A DNA stretch of 64,000 bases from Linanthus parryae (taxonomy: Eukaryota > Streptophyta > Magnoliopsida > Ericales > Polemoniaceae). The notes under the pieces were generated by a model. The model worked only from the letters and a program-made list of their open reading frames with translations, had not been told where the DNA came from and searched no databases. Position 1 is the first letter of the stretch, and every line of letters begins with the position of its first letter. Made by a program: the position numbers and the translations under genes. The stretch lies in NCBI GenBank assembly GCA_023055425.1, contig JALGPY010000001.1:136425368-136489367 (forward strand), written 5' to 3'. Of the stretch, positions 21,205 to 32,589 are shown one piece after another.

Positions 21205-23590
21205 CTCTCCCTAGATGGCCAAACTCAAATAAAGAGTCATTCACTTCACCAACATCCTAACACTCGGACCCCTAACAACCAAAAGTTCATAAATGGTTGC
21301 AGCTTTTGCTATATTCAAAACAATCATTCCCATATTCTTGACAAAAAAACTAACCCTATAATGAAGTGTCCTCATCTGAGATCTGCATCATGAGCCATCC
21401 TGAGATCCACGTCACAAATCTAAATAAACTTGGGGGAACTCTTAGGGTTCAAACACTTCTACATAGAACAAACCAACGTGCTTAAAGGTCAACATGGAGA
21501 TCCGACTCGCCTATTGATGATCCTCTATTGCGTCAACTCTCATGCCGACCATGATATGGTAGCAGGTGAAGATTTAATTGGTATTAACAAAGGGGTAAAC
21601 TCATCAGTCAAGTAATAAATTACAAACCACTTTTGGAGCTTATGTTTCTCAAAGATAGGGTTTATCGCAGTGCTGATTGTTCTGCTAAGTTGTGAATCCA
21701 CACCCTGATCGAGTTTGCCAGTCATATGTCAGAAAGCACTCACGTTCAAATCATTGGGGCTAACAGAATGTCCATGATCGAGTTCGTTAATTTTCTTGCT
21801 ATATATTATACTTTGTTTGTATGGTAAAGGATAGGGTTTATTGCATTTTGTCCCTATAGTTAAGGACTTGGGTCTGTGGCGTGTAAAAACCTTGTCGTCG
21901 CCAATGACGCACACACATCTCCAACCCCTCGAGGGGAAGCGGAAAAGACAAAAAAAAGGTTGTCTTCATCATAATAAAATATGGAGATCGAACGAATCAT
22001 AACTAATAGCTCAAAAAAGATATGGTTCCAAGGTAGACTATAGAGTCAAGATAGCACCCACTTGAGGAAGTCAAACGGCATATAATAGCATTTGGTCAAA
22101 TCTATCATCCCAAAAGATATCTGCGCATTATGGTCTCACATTTGTAGTCTCACATATTGTAGTATTATTTTTTTTCGTTTTTCGGGGGCCATTTTATGTT
22201 TAAAGTATAACTATCAACTTATGACTCACACTATACATAAAGCGAGATAAATTATATCATATATATTAGTAGTCGGACTACTTGACCAAACTTGTTCAAC
22301 ATTCACAGAGACTTGACTATGTAGAGTAAACAACTGGAACAATACAAGCGACCCGAAAGTTTCCCTTATTAGATATATTAGTTATCTCCATTTGGACTTA
22401 AAGATATTATTATTCATGAAGCACCAGGGGTTAGACAAGACTAATGATTTGTTGTCATTTTCTCTTTTCACCTAAATAAGTATGCCAATCATTGTGTTCA
22501 TGTCCTGTACATAATATGCCAATCATTAATTTATGTTGGCAAATCACGATTTGCTAGACATTTTAAATGTAGCTGCTTTCAGCATCTTTTTTTATTTTAG
22601 TTCATTACTTTGAAGTAGTTAATTTCATAGGCATACATAACCTGTCAATTTAATTCATTGGCTACTAAAAAATTTGGCTGATTGCTTAGGATAGTCTATT
22701 GTAAGAAAATTACAGAAAATAAAATTCATAATTGTCTGCATTTTCAAGTCAATCTTAATTGGTTGAGAAACCCAATCACATCGGGTTCTCCGAAATAAAA
22801 AAAATAGTGTTCAGTAAACAAAAAAAATGTGTTATTGTACTGTGTGCGTGAAATTGAACGACGTTATTGGAAAATCATTACATAAAGAAAGAAACGTCAA
22901 AACATGATATACAAAAGCATGTGAAATATACCACATGAATTCCCTCAAAAGAATGTATACCACATAAAACTATGAACAGGTGTGTTGCGTGCTATACCTG
23001 GCTAGCATCCACTGTCTCAAATTATTTATTTGAGATACTAGATGTCACATATTAATATAATCCACCAAAAAATTGTAATATAATATACGACTAATATTAT
23101 TTCATTGACCCAGTCCGACTAGGACCCACCGATAGTGTGACTCACGGATAGGACCGGTGAGTCGGTGACCCAGCGACCCGACAAAGAATGCCGAGTCAAC
23201 CACCGGTTTGGGTTTAACAACTATGGTCAAGCCCCATTCTGATATCTCCAACACAGATATGTAGGTTCAGATAGAGTATGCGGAACCTCACCAAAAGTGT
23301 AACTCACAGGTTTACATGCCCCGATAATTATCAGAACTAGATTTAAAAAGATTTAACAACAAATTGTTATATAACCTTCCTGCCACTATTAGTAGCTAAC
23401 CCTAAACGTTAATTTCATAATCTCTTCCTAGATGTTATTAATGCACACCTAGAATTGGCAATTTAGGATAAATTTTATACTCCAAACATTTTGTAAACAG
23501 CGAGTTTACCAAGTTCAATGGGGAACTCAGTCATATATGTTGGGAACTCAGTCTCCTATGAGATTGACTAAAAGAAAGGAAAAGGGAACT
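21205..23590. repeat. 1.2-kb duplication, copy 2, with a 1.17-kb insertion
   Basis: 21205-21810 and 22985-23590 together reproduce copy 1. The intervening 21811-22984 is absent from copy 1. It could be an insertion here or a deletion there. I found no clear inverted termini or target duplication at its edges. Confidence 0.8.
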
Positions 23591-23785
23591 TTACCTTATA
23601 TTATTCAGGCAAGTTGTTTTCCTCGTTAGTTTGAAAATCATTATACACAGAAATCACAGTTGAGGAAACAATCGGATCCATCTGTTAGTAGGGCATCACA
23701 ACCAGATCAGCGAATGGGCTCTGAACAAGTTTTATGATTGTCATAAAATAACAAAAAAACTGTAGATGAAATCAAGATCTAATAC

Positions 23786-23815
23786 CTCGGAAGAGACCGG
23801 AGGCTGCTGAATCAT
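23786..23815 (-). CDS. Candidate first coding exon (MIQQPPVSSE)
   Basis: ATG at 23815 followed by ten codons to a donor GAG|GTATTAG. It is short and therefore weak evidence. The same DNA on the other strand holds a 54-codon frame with a strong start context (23846-24010), and the two readings compete. Confidence 0.3.
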
Positions 23816-23845
23816 GTAAACTCTCTGCTGCTTGGGGTCTTTGCC

Positions 23846-24010
23846 ATGGAGTCGAAGCAAAAGCACTTCGTTGATCTCACCAAACAGGAGATGAAGATAG
23901 AAAGAGAAGTAGACCTCTCGGTAGCAGGTGAAATTATGGCAGAAGTAAAGGAGGTGGGTAAAGACTTTCAAGCTTTTGAGGTAAATTTAAGTCGGAAGAC
24001 AGAGAAATAA
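23846..24010 (+). CDS. Small ORF, 54 aa, strong start context
   Basis: ATG in the context GCCATGG opens a charged frame, MESKQKHFVDLTKQEMKIER and onward, to TAA at 24008. It looks helical and Lys/Glu-rich. A possible donor (GAG|GTAAAT) lies inside it, so it could be a first exon. No family is recognised. The TAA sits at the edge of the MITE at 24012. Confidence 0.3.
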   Translation: MESKQKHFVDLTKQEMKIEREVDLSVAGEIMAEVKEVGKDFQAFEVNLSRKTEK

Positions 24011-24011
24011 A

Positions 24012-24456
24012 GGGTGGGTTTGGTGTGGACTTTTTGGATTTTAAGCTGTCTTTTAAGATGGTGTGAAAAAAGTCCGTGACACAAAAGTTCAAGAGAAAAG
24101 ATGTATGGGTTTGGTAAAAAAAGTTGGCGATGTTAAAAAGTCAGTGATGTGACAGTTTTGTTGTTTAGCGAAACTTACAATTTTATCCTTCTTGTCTATT
24201 TATTGAAAGTCAGTGATGTGTCAGTTTTGTTGTTTAGTGGGGATATTATTGTCATTTGTTTGATTTGATGAAAAAAGTCACAAAAAATCCACCCAAACCA
24301 AACTTTTTGCTTCTACCATTTCTACACTACAACTTCAAAATCCAAAATCCAAAATCCACTCAAAAAAGTCCATACCAAACCTTAACAAAAAGTCCAAAAA
24401 GCTGAAAAATTGATTTTGGATTAAAATCAACAAAAAAGTCCACACCAAACCCACCC
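24012..24456. mobile_element. MITE, PIF/Harbinger-like, 445 bp
   Basis: The left end GGGTGGGTTTGGTGTGGAC is repeated inverted at the right end (GTCCACACCAAACCCACCC), with AAA on both outer sides as a 3-bp duplication. GGG...TTTGG termini and a 3-bp target fit Tourist/Harbinger-type MITEs, although their usual target is TAA or TTA. Internal short repeats of the TIR phrase (AAAAAGTCC..ACCAAAC) make a palindromic interior. No coding capacity. Confidence 0.8.
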
Positions 24457-24784
24457 AAAGTTGCTCATCTACTTCCAAGAGTAGGGGCCACTGGCTGGGT
24501 TAATGAAAAGCCACTTTTTCCAAATTGATGGACAAATTTGAAAAAGCCTCTTGTGACAGGCCCTACGCAATCTGTGTTTAATGACGATTTTTCCCCCGAG
24601 AAAAATAATTCGATTACTACTCAAATCTTAATATATTTACATTACTACTCAAAATCTTAAATTATTGGGGACTAGTGATGTCTCATTTGTTTTTCGTAGA
24701 TGACAGTTAATTTTTGCGAAAACAAAGAGTGAGGAACTATCAAATTTGTAACACCTTCTACAGGTTTATGAGAAGGTCTCGGGA

Positions 24785-25405
24785 CCATAGTTTCCAAAAC
24801 CGGACCGGCCATCGAACCGGCGAGGCACCGGTTCACGGTCCAACCGGTCAGACCGCTGGTTTAACCGGTTTGATTGCACGTTTTTTAATAACATATAATT
24901 TATATATTTTTTATATATGTATCTAAAAAAATATAATTAAAATGTAAAAATAACATAAATTACTTAAATATGATTGATATATCAACCAAATAGCATTAAC
25001 TTGCTTATGTTTGTTTAATAATATTGCAATGTTTTTTTTAACAAAATAACATTTTTTTAATATAATAATATTATTGAGATGTAAGACAAAGTGTTTCAAT
25101 TTGATTATTTAACGTTGCAATGTTTGTATAACGGAATTGTATAAAAAAAGAAAAAGACAAACAAAACAATATTTCAAAAAACAAAGACGCAATTTTGAGA
25201 TTCATTATAAATATTAAAATGTGCATTACACTCTCAAACATAAGCTTGTCCCAGCAGATAAGTTGTGTGTTTAACAGCTGGGTGACTCAGGTTCGAATCT
25301 CAGCTGGTGTATAATTTTTCAAAATTAATGAAAACCATCCGGTTTATAACCCGCCCGGTTCACTGGTTGGGCCGTAAATCGGCCGGTTTTTAATCGATTT
25401 TGACC
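24785..25405. mobile_element. Inverted-repeat element with CCGG-rich ends and tRNA-like core
   Basis: The left end is dense in AACCGG words (AAAACCGGACCGGCC, CACCGGTTCACGG). The right end carries their inverse (CCCGGTTCACTGG, GGCCGGTTTTTAAT). The interior is AT-rich. At 25250-25312 lies a tRNA-like stretch ending in GGTTCGAATCTC, a good B box. Boundaries and target duplication are unclear. The right end abuts the truncated 5' side of the Copia element. Confidence 0.5.
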
Positions 25406-25473
25406 ACTTATACTTTTCCACAAGCTGAAAAATCTGTTGACGGTTCTTCTACATCTGTTGTGGCCATTGATTA

Positions 25474-26460
25474 GGCCACTTATACTTTTCCACAAGCTGT
25501 TGAATTGACTGGTTTACCAGAAAAATACAATGGAGGCGTCGGCTTTTCTCGTTGGCAGAAAAAGCTGAAATTGTGGTTAACTATAAAGGGTCTATGGCCT
25601 GTTGTGGAATATGAGAAACCGGTAGTGGATCAAGAAAATGCTGATTCAGTTAAGGCTTTTGCAAAGTGGGCTGAGAAAGACGGAGTGGCTAGGGCGGCTA
25701 TTTTAGCTGCTCTGTCGAACACTCTGTTTGATGTTTATTCATCAGATTCCTACACCGCAAATCTCTTATGGGAAAAGCTGAATGAGAAACATAATACTGA
25801 CTCTCAGGGTCTGGAAAAGTATTATGTGTCTAAGTTTCTTGATTTCAAGCTGGTGGACAATAAGTCCATGACTGAGCAGGTGCATGAGTTCGAGATGATT
25901 GTGCATGCTTTGAAGGAGTCTAGTATGGACCTTCCTGAAAAGTCCTTGGTTATGTGTGTGATTGAAAAACTCTCAAAGTCTTGGGAAGATTTTTGTCTAT
26001 CCCTGTAAAGGAGGAAAGGAGAAATCACATGGACTAACCCGATGCTGGACATCTCGGTGCAAGAACAACACAAGTCCAAACAGGGACATGTGATGCCAAC
26101 AAAACCTGGTAGCGCGAAGGTGAATGTTGTCACTGTTGGAAAGAAAAAGAAAAATGTTGTTAAGAAGGATGAAAATGATAAACCAGAGGATGACAAAGTC
26201 AAGGCCAAGAAACCAAAGGCAAAAAAAACATGTTAGTTTTGTGGGCAGGTTGGACATTTCAGTAAGGGTTTCCCTAACAAGAAAGCAAAGAAAACCGAGG
26301 TGGTAGTGCAAGCGAATGTTGTGATTGGAACCACAAGTGGGCCTGTGGTGAACATGGTTGTTGGTGAAGCTTCTGCTTCTGAAACCGACGTTAACCAGTA
26401 TGTTACTTACAACCCTGCGCTATTTTTCACATCTTTGTCAAAATGAATGGTTGATTGATA
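25474..26460 (+). pseudogene. Copia gag (decayed)
   Basis: Reads TFPQAVELTGLPEKYNG, then GFSRWQKKLKLWLTIKG and on through the UBN2-type gag domain to a stop near 26006. A basic tail follows (KKKKNVVKKDENDKPEDD), and a damaged zinc-knuckle region near 26235, where CXFCGQVGHFS can be read through a TAG. Gag forms the cytoplasmic particle that packages the RNA. Confidence 0.8.
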
Positions 26461-27976
26461 CTGGAGCTAATGTGCATATTTGTGCTGACATTAGTTTATT
26501 TGTATCTTATCAACAGAGTCGTGGTTTGACAGTGAACATGAGGAACACGAGTGACGCTCAAGTACTTGGAATAGGAAACATGGACCTCAAGTTTCCTTCG
26601 GGTCGTATTCTATCTCTGACGAGACTGCATCATGTTCCTGATGTTCGTAGGAACATAATAAGTGGAAGTAGATTAGTAGCTAGCGGTTTTGAGATTTCTT
26701 TGAAATGCAATAAAGTAGTTCTTGTTCATACTGGTACATTTTTCGGCAAGGGCTATTTGTTAGATGGTTTATTTGTAATCAATGCTGAACCCGTTTTGGG
26801 CACTTTAGCTAATGAGTTTGTTCCTTCTGTTAACTGTATTGAATCTTCCAATTATGGCATGCTAGACTTGGTCACCTGAATTTTGGTGCTCTAAAGAATA
26901 TGATGAATTTAGAGATGATTCCTAAACACACCATAGAAAAGAATTTTAAATGTCAAGTATGTGTGTCTGCTAAACAAACAAGGAAACCTTTTCATAATGT
27001 TGTTAGGGATTCGGACTTGTTAGATTTAGTGCACACAGTCATTTGTGAATTTGGTGGTGTGTTAACGAATGACCAATTTAGATATTTCATTACCTTTACA
27101 GATGATTGTAGTAGATATTGTTATGTTTATTTGCTTAAACATAAGGATGAAGCACTTGGTTAATTCATTATTTATAGAACTAAAGTTGAAAAACAAACTG
27201 GTAAGGTACTTAAACATTTGAGATCCGATAGAGGTGGTGAGTATATGAGTAACGCTTTTGATGAATTTTGTGCAAACAATGGTATAATTCTTGAAGTTAC
27301 TCCTCCATACACACCTGAGTCTAATGGGGTTGCTGAACGAAAGAACAGAACGTTTCAAGATATGATTAACAGTATGCTCTTAAACTCTGGGTTACCTAAA
27401 TACTTGTGGGGAGAGGCTTTGAACACGGCTTGCCATATTCTGAATAGAGTCCCTCTGAAACACAAGGAGAAAACACCCTATGAGTTATGGAAGGGCAAGA
27501 AGGCTAGTCTTTATTATCTTCGTGTGTGGGGGTGTCTTGCTAAGGTACTTGTACCTGTACACAAGAGAAAGAAGCTAGGTCCTAATACTGTTGATTGTAT
27601 CTTTCTGGGCTATCGAGAAACCACTACGGCTATGAGATTTTTGGTAGTAAAATCTGACATAGACGGTATAGTGGCAAACACGATAGTTGAATTTCGTGAT
27701 GCAACATTCTTTGAGGATGTCTACCCTATGAAGACTGGTATACCTCAAGATATTACTAACGAAGATCCTTCTCTCACATCGAGTTCTATTCCTGATCATG
27801 TGGAAAAGATGACAAATGTCGGGGCAGAATCGAGTAGTAGACATGTCCCTGAGGATGTAGAGGAACCAAGAAGGAGTAAGCGTGCAAAGGTAGTCAAGGA
27901 TTTTGGAAGTGATTTTGTCACTTACAATGTCGAGGACGAACCTTTAACTTTCCGGAAGGCTATGGATTCTTCTTAA
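26358..27976 (+). pseudogene. Copia protease and integrase (decayed)
   Basis: The protease box WLIDTGANVHI is intact near 26450. Integrase shows CQVCVSAKQTRKPF, FTDDCSRYCYVYLLK and SDRGGEYMSNAFDEF ... YTPESNGVAERKNRTF. The first catalytic Asp, expected in H-S-D-I/L, reads H-T-V here (near 27040), so the DDE triad is incomplete. Stops at about 26876, 27161 and 27974 separate the open parts. The tail encodes a basic RRSKR box usual before RT. Confidence 0.82.
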
Positions 27977-29480
27977 TCTAGGCACTGGAAGGGCGCGATA
28001 AAGAGTGAAATTGACTCTATTGTTTATAATGGAACATGGGATTTAGTTGATCTTCCTCCTGGGTGTTCTACTATTGGGTGCAGGTGGATCTTTAAGAAGA
28101 AGTTGAACCCTGACGGGTCAATAGATAAGTACAAGGCTAGACTGGTTGCTAACGGTTTTAGGAAAATGGAAGGTATTGATTACTTTGATACATACTCTCC
28201 AGTTGCTAGGATGACAACAATCCGAATGCTTATAGCATTGGCTTCGGTCCATGGTCTTACAATCCATCAGATGGATGTTAAGACGGCTTTTCTTCATGGT
28301 GATCTTGAAGAAGAGATTTAAATGAATCAGCCTGAGGGGTTTGTTGCATCAGGCAATGAAAGGAAAGTATGTAAGTTAATCAAGTCCCTATAAGGCTTGA
28401 AACAAGCTCCCATGAATTGGCATAAAAAGTTTGATGAAACTGTTTTGCCATTCGGTTTTATTATTAATGAAAGTGACAAGTGTGTCTACACCAAAGTTAA
28501 GGGCAGTGAATGTGTGATTTTATGCCTATATGTGGATGATATTTTATTGTTTGGAACCAATATTGAGATTATTAATGAGACGAAAGTTTTCTTGAAGAGG
28601 CATTTTGAGATGAAGGATATGGGTGAGGCTAGTGTGATTCTTGGACTGAATTTGACTCAGTCAGCTGAGGGAATAACCTTATCTCAGTCTCATTATATAG
28701 AGAAATCTATAATTGAGAAATATGGTTATTCACAATGTAGAATCGCTAGTACACCCTATGATCCTAACATTGCCTTAGTCAAGAATTCTTCAGGTGTACC
28801 TGTGTCTCAATTAAGGTATTCTCAGATTATTGGGAGTTTGCAGTATATTGCTAACTGTACTAGACCAGATGTTTCATATTCTGTGTCTAAGTTAGCTAGA
28901 TATACTAGCTGTCCAAACAGAACTCATTGGGATGCTCTTGATAGACTGCTTAGATATCTGAAAGGCACAATGTACCTAATTTTACACTATACGAGATTTC
29001 CTGGTGTACTGGAGCGGTACAGTGATGCAAGTTGGATAGCTAAGAAGTCTGGTTCCAATGGAGTGACTGGATATGTGTTCACCTTGGCAGGTGGAGCAGT
29101 ATCCTGGAAGTCGAGCAAACAGACTATTGTAACTCGGTCTACTTTTGAGGCTGAGTTGTGTGCGCTTGATGCCACGGGGATGGAAGCTGACTGGTTACAC
29201 GGACTTATGTCTGCTATACCAGTAGTAAGCAAACCGCTTCCTGTTATAGCTATTCATTGTGATAGTCGGAAGACTATCGACAAGATTAGCAGTAAAAAGT
29301 AAAATGCTAAAACAAGGAGACACATCCAAGTTAGACTAAAGTCTATAAGGGGTTTCGTGTATGAGAGGATCATAGCTGTATAGTTCATAGGAACTCAGAA
29401 TAATACAGTTGATCCTTTGACTAAAGGACTGGAATCTGCAGTGGTCCTTAAGTCGAGGTTGGGGATGGGACTGACAACCT
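27977..29480 (+). pseudogene. Copia reverse transcriptase and RNase H (decayed)
   Basis: RT begins near 27985 with SRHWKGAIKSEIDSI, then KYKARLVANGF, IHQMDVKTAFLHGDLEE, GLKQAPMNWHKKF and the catalytic LYVDDILLFG near 28530. RNase H follows (YSDASWIA, STFEAELCALD, IHCDSRKTI) and the end matches the usual DPLTKGL. Stops at 28320, 28392, 29300 and about 29382 break the frame. Confidence 0.85.
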
Positions 29481-30044
29481 ATCAAAGTTCATCAACAGTG
29501 GGAACCCAATACACAGGAGAGGAGATCTGTCGAAAGTGTATTCAATGTGGTAATAACAAGCTGTAAGGATGAACTTGTAGTACCTTTGCTACATAGATGA
29601 TACATTTGTATCGGAGTCTATCCCCAGAAAACCTAAAAGGTACTAACACTGCCAGTGTAGCAAGAGTTATTTGAACTCTGAATGGGGTCAAGTCTTTTGA
29701 CGAGATGGTGGCAGACATCTCCGGAGATGCGCAGCTAAGAGAATGTAATTGTGCGGTCGCAATTATAGGAAATGGTTATTCCTCGAAGCATTCGACGAAC
29801 AGGATCGAGACAAGACCATTAATGTCTCAAAGTCGTAGATTGGCACCATAGCCGTTGACTTGTCGTCTTCTATTGAGTATGATTACAATTTACGGATTAA
29901 GATTCAAGGTGAAATATTCCATCTGAATCCGGTAATCATCGAAGTAGAGGACTTAGGAGGGTTCAAACCCATAAGGGTACCAAATCTGAAAACCAAGTCA
30001 TGAAGAGAATCCTGTGTGCATTTATATATGGATTTGTGGGGGAT

Positions 30045-30480
30045 TGTTAGAAAATATTCTATTTTCTTGGTATAATCCATAGAGAAAGAGAAGCTTTGCT
30101 TGGTAGCTTGAAGAACCTTGAAGCCAAGGAGTAAATTAGTCCCACATTGGTACCCATAAGGTGGGTAGGTGGCTTTATATGGTTTCACACACATGGGTAG
30201 TGTATAAATACTAAGGTGTGTGGAGGACCATGGGTGTTCTTGTGTGCCTCGCGCACACACCCATGCGCGCCGCCGCCTCGCCTCGCCTCGCCTCGGGTCG
30301 GACCGGACCGGGTCGGGTCGAAGGGCGATTTGGGAAAAATGTCTCGGCGTCTCGCGTCTGCGAGGCGTCCTGGCGCGAGATTATAAATCAGTTTTGGTCC
30401 ATTACACACCAGTTTAATTTTTAATAAGTGTTTCAGTAATGGAATTAAAATGAATTTTGACCGCTTTAATTGGGATTAAT
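30045..30480 (+). repeat. 3' LTR of the decayed Copia element (end uncertain)
   Basis: Follows a purine tract GTGGGGGAT and starts TGTTAGAAAATATTC. A TATA-like GTGTATAAATACTAAGG lies at about 30200. A sharply GC- and CpG-rich stretch follows (30260-30375), with CGCCTCGCCTCG repeats and GGTCGGACCGGACCGGGTCGG. The right boundary is not defined because no second LTR is available for comparison. Confidence 0.7.
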
Positions 30481-31837
30481 GAGGAGATAATTACATGTAG
30501 ATGAAAAACACTTCCGAATTTTGTTACCTATGTTTCATTTGTTACCTATTTTTCATTGAGTTGGGCTTAAGTTGTGTCATTTTGGCCTAGCCTAATTGTG
30601 TGTTTCTCTCTCTTCCAATGCACTTCACATTTGAATGTTTTTTTTCAAATACACATTTGAATGATTTGATTAACCATGACAAAGAAGTTTACAAAATTAA
30701 TTGTGCTTTATTAAGAAAATTTCAACATGTCACGCAAAGCTCAAAACTTTACATTTCTATAAATGTTCACAACTTATTGTTGGAGATGCTCTAACATTCT
30801 TAGCATCTCACATATTAGGATTGTCCTTATAACTTCTGATACCTAGGAGTGGACGTCTTTTTGTCTTGGTCTTAGTAATGTTCTTGTTGATAGTAGACAG
30901 AAAGAACAATCTGACATATTCTTATAGAGACAACTTAGTACAATATTTGTGTGACGACCATTAACATCTCATATTCTATACGTATAAGCATTAGGGTGTA
31001 ACAAAATACACAATTATTATGCACATTCAAGTTTTAAATGCTATGACAAGAACGGATATATACAACTATTATGTGTTGAAATTTGTTTGCACGATCAGAT
31101 CATAAAGGCACATGATAACTTAAATTTATGACGTTTCAATTGGTCAATAAAAAGGCTAATATAATAAGAGTTAGATGACTTACATGTTGAGATATAGCAA
31201 GAACAACGATCTTCTTTCAAACATCAGATCAAGAAGCATTCAAAGCGCATCCCAACTTCGAATAAGTAATAATTTCCTGCAAGAAGTTAGAGACAATACA
31301 AAGTCCTTATGTTAGTAGATCGCCATACATTAATCATGATATAAATGTTTTTGAAAGTTATGTAAATTAACTACATTTCAAATACAACAACCCTAACTTT
31401 AAAGCTTCTTTCATACATCAGATCAAAGAGCACAGAAAGCGCCCCCAAATTTTAAGAACTGTACGGAATAAGTTGGGGTCAATACAAAGCGCTCATAATG
31501 ACAAGTTCTTATACATAAATTATTATACAAATATTTTTGAAAGTTAGTTAAATGTAATTACAATACAAGAACTCTGGCTTTAGATCTGGTTTATCAACCA
31601 AGCAGACACAAATTATCAGAAGAAACATATAATAAAAAAGAGTTGGAATTAACAAAAGAGAGTGTAATAAAAAGAAAATAAACATACAACTATTCGTGTA
31701 GATTTGAAACAAAACATTATCAAACTAAAACAATTTAGTTGTATCGAGAGAGGATATCTAGCAAGAATCTTAATATTTTTGATACATAAGTCAATCAAAC
31801 TAAGAGAGTCAAGTGATATCGAGAATTGATATGTTAC

Positions 31838-31890
31838 CGGTGAGAATTGTGAAAAAGAAAGCACAAAGTGAGGCGGCCGCAACTTGACAT
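31838..31890 (-). CDS. Candidate first exon MSSCGRLT.., copy 1
   Basis: ATG at 31890, 17 codons (MSSCGRLTLCFLFHNSH) to a donor GTAACA. The paralogous block at 57.1 kb keeps the ATG, the GCGGCCGC-containing codons and the donor position within one base. A next exon candidate is at 31184-31276 (acceptor TTGCAG, donor GTAAGT), but its phase-0 frame hits a stop, so this copy may be dead. Family unknown. Confidence 0.4.
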
Positions 31891-31940
31891 GGATCGACCT
31901 AGAGAACCCTAACTTAACTATCATTATTCTTATATATACA

Positions 31941-31948
31941 TATTTATA
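31941..31948 (-). promoter_or_regulatory. TATA box, conserved between the two block copies
   Basis: The minus strand reads GCTATAAATATG, about 50 bases upstream of the ATG, and it is preserved in the second copy at 57208-57215. Between the TATA box and the ATG both copies keep TTAGGGTTCT, which contains a telo-box-like TTAGGGTT, a motif frequent in promoters of plant genes active in dividing cells. Confidence 0.5.
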
Positions 31949-32589
31949 GCCAAAAATCAATTCGAGGTGGCCCAATATGCAAGGTCGTGTCAATTGTTTT
32001 TTTGAGAGAGAAAGCCGTGTTAATTATTAGCTGCTAAAATAATCATAAGAGATTTTAAGGAACAAAAACTATCATAAAAAAATAAATTTTATAGAGCTTG
32101 GGCACATGCTTTTTGTAACTTGGAGGGGTTGAACTCGACAAACTTTATCCCGGCCCGAACTAGAACATGGTCTAGTCACATGTTTTTTTTGTAATTTGGA
32201 CAGACCTAGAAAAAGTTTGTCAACCCAAATTGTAATTAAAGTTGGGCCATTGAATAATTTTTTGAATGGCTGGCTAATCCAAGTTGTTTTATTTGGACAA
32301 TAACTACATACAAATATTATATTTGGAAAGAATTATGCACATATTTGAAATGATCTACTACTCGTATTTAATTATTAGTGATGTTTTTTTTTACATTATT
32401 TTTAATGGTTTGTTTTTATTTTCTTGCAATATTTGTTATTCTCTTTATTTTAGAAAGTCGTTTTGATATTTGATCTAATAGTGCACCGTCATCGTCCCTT
32501 ATTTTATATTATAATTTATAAATGCACTTAAACGATACCAATTATGGTGGAGTTGAAAGTAATAACTAAATTAAATTCACTAAGTTTAA

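Larger units (their letters stand above)
25405..30530 (+). mobile_element. Decayed Copia retrotransposon, 5'-truncated
   Basis: Gag, protease, integrase, RT and RNase H follow in Copia order on the plus strand. A non-coding 3' region and a 3' LTR starting at 30045 come next. No 5' LTR is present, and the left side is cut by the inverted-repeat element near 25405. A 24-bp direct repeat CCACTTATACTTTTCCACAA.. at about 25406 and 25474 marks the junction. At least eight in-frame stops show an old insertion. Confidence 0.88.
30541..32345 (-). repeat. 1.8-kb dispersed block, copy at 30.5 kb
   Basis: Matches 55830-57560 along its length, and its end matches the window start. It contains a minus-strand promoter-like segment and splice-bordered exons described separately. 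An internal duplication is visible: CTTTCAAACATCAGATCAAG (31216) recurs as CTTTCATACATCAGATCAAA (31408). This copy lacks the LINE fragment and the microsatellite found in the other. Confidence 0.82.

Noticed and set aside
25250..25312. Possible tRNA gene
   Set aside because: Only the B box is good. No complete cloverleaf, acceptor stem or anticodon arm can be drawn, so it is kept as a tRNA-like part of a repeat.
30185..30424. Overlapping GC-rich frames on both strands
   Set aside because: They lie in the CpG-rich part of a Copia LTR. Simple-sequence GC content keeps all frames open.
31649..31993. 114-codon minus frame
   Set aside because: Runs through the TATA box and the exon-1 donor region. 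It is AT-rich chance coding and conflicts with the conserved ATG exon of the paralogous block.
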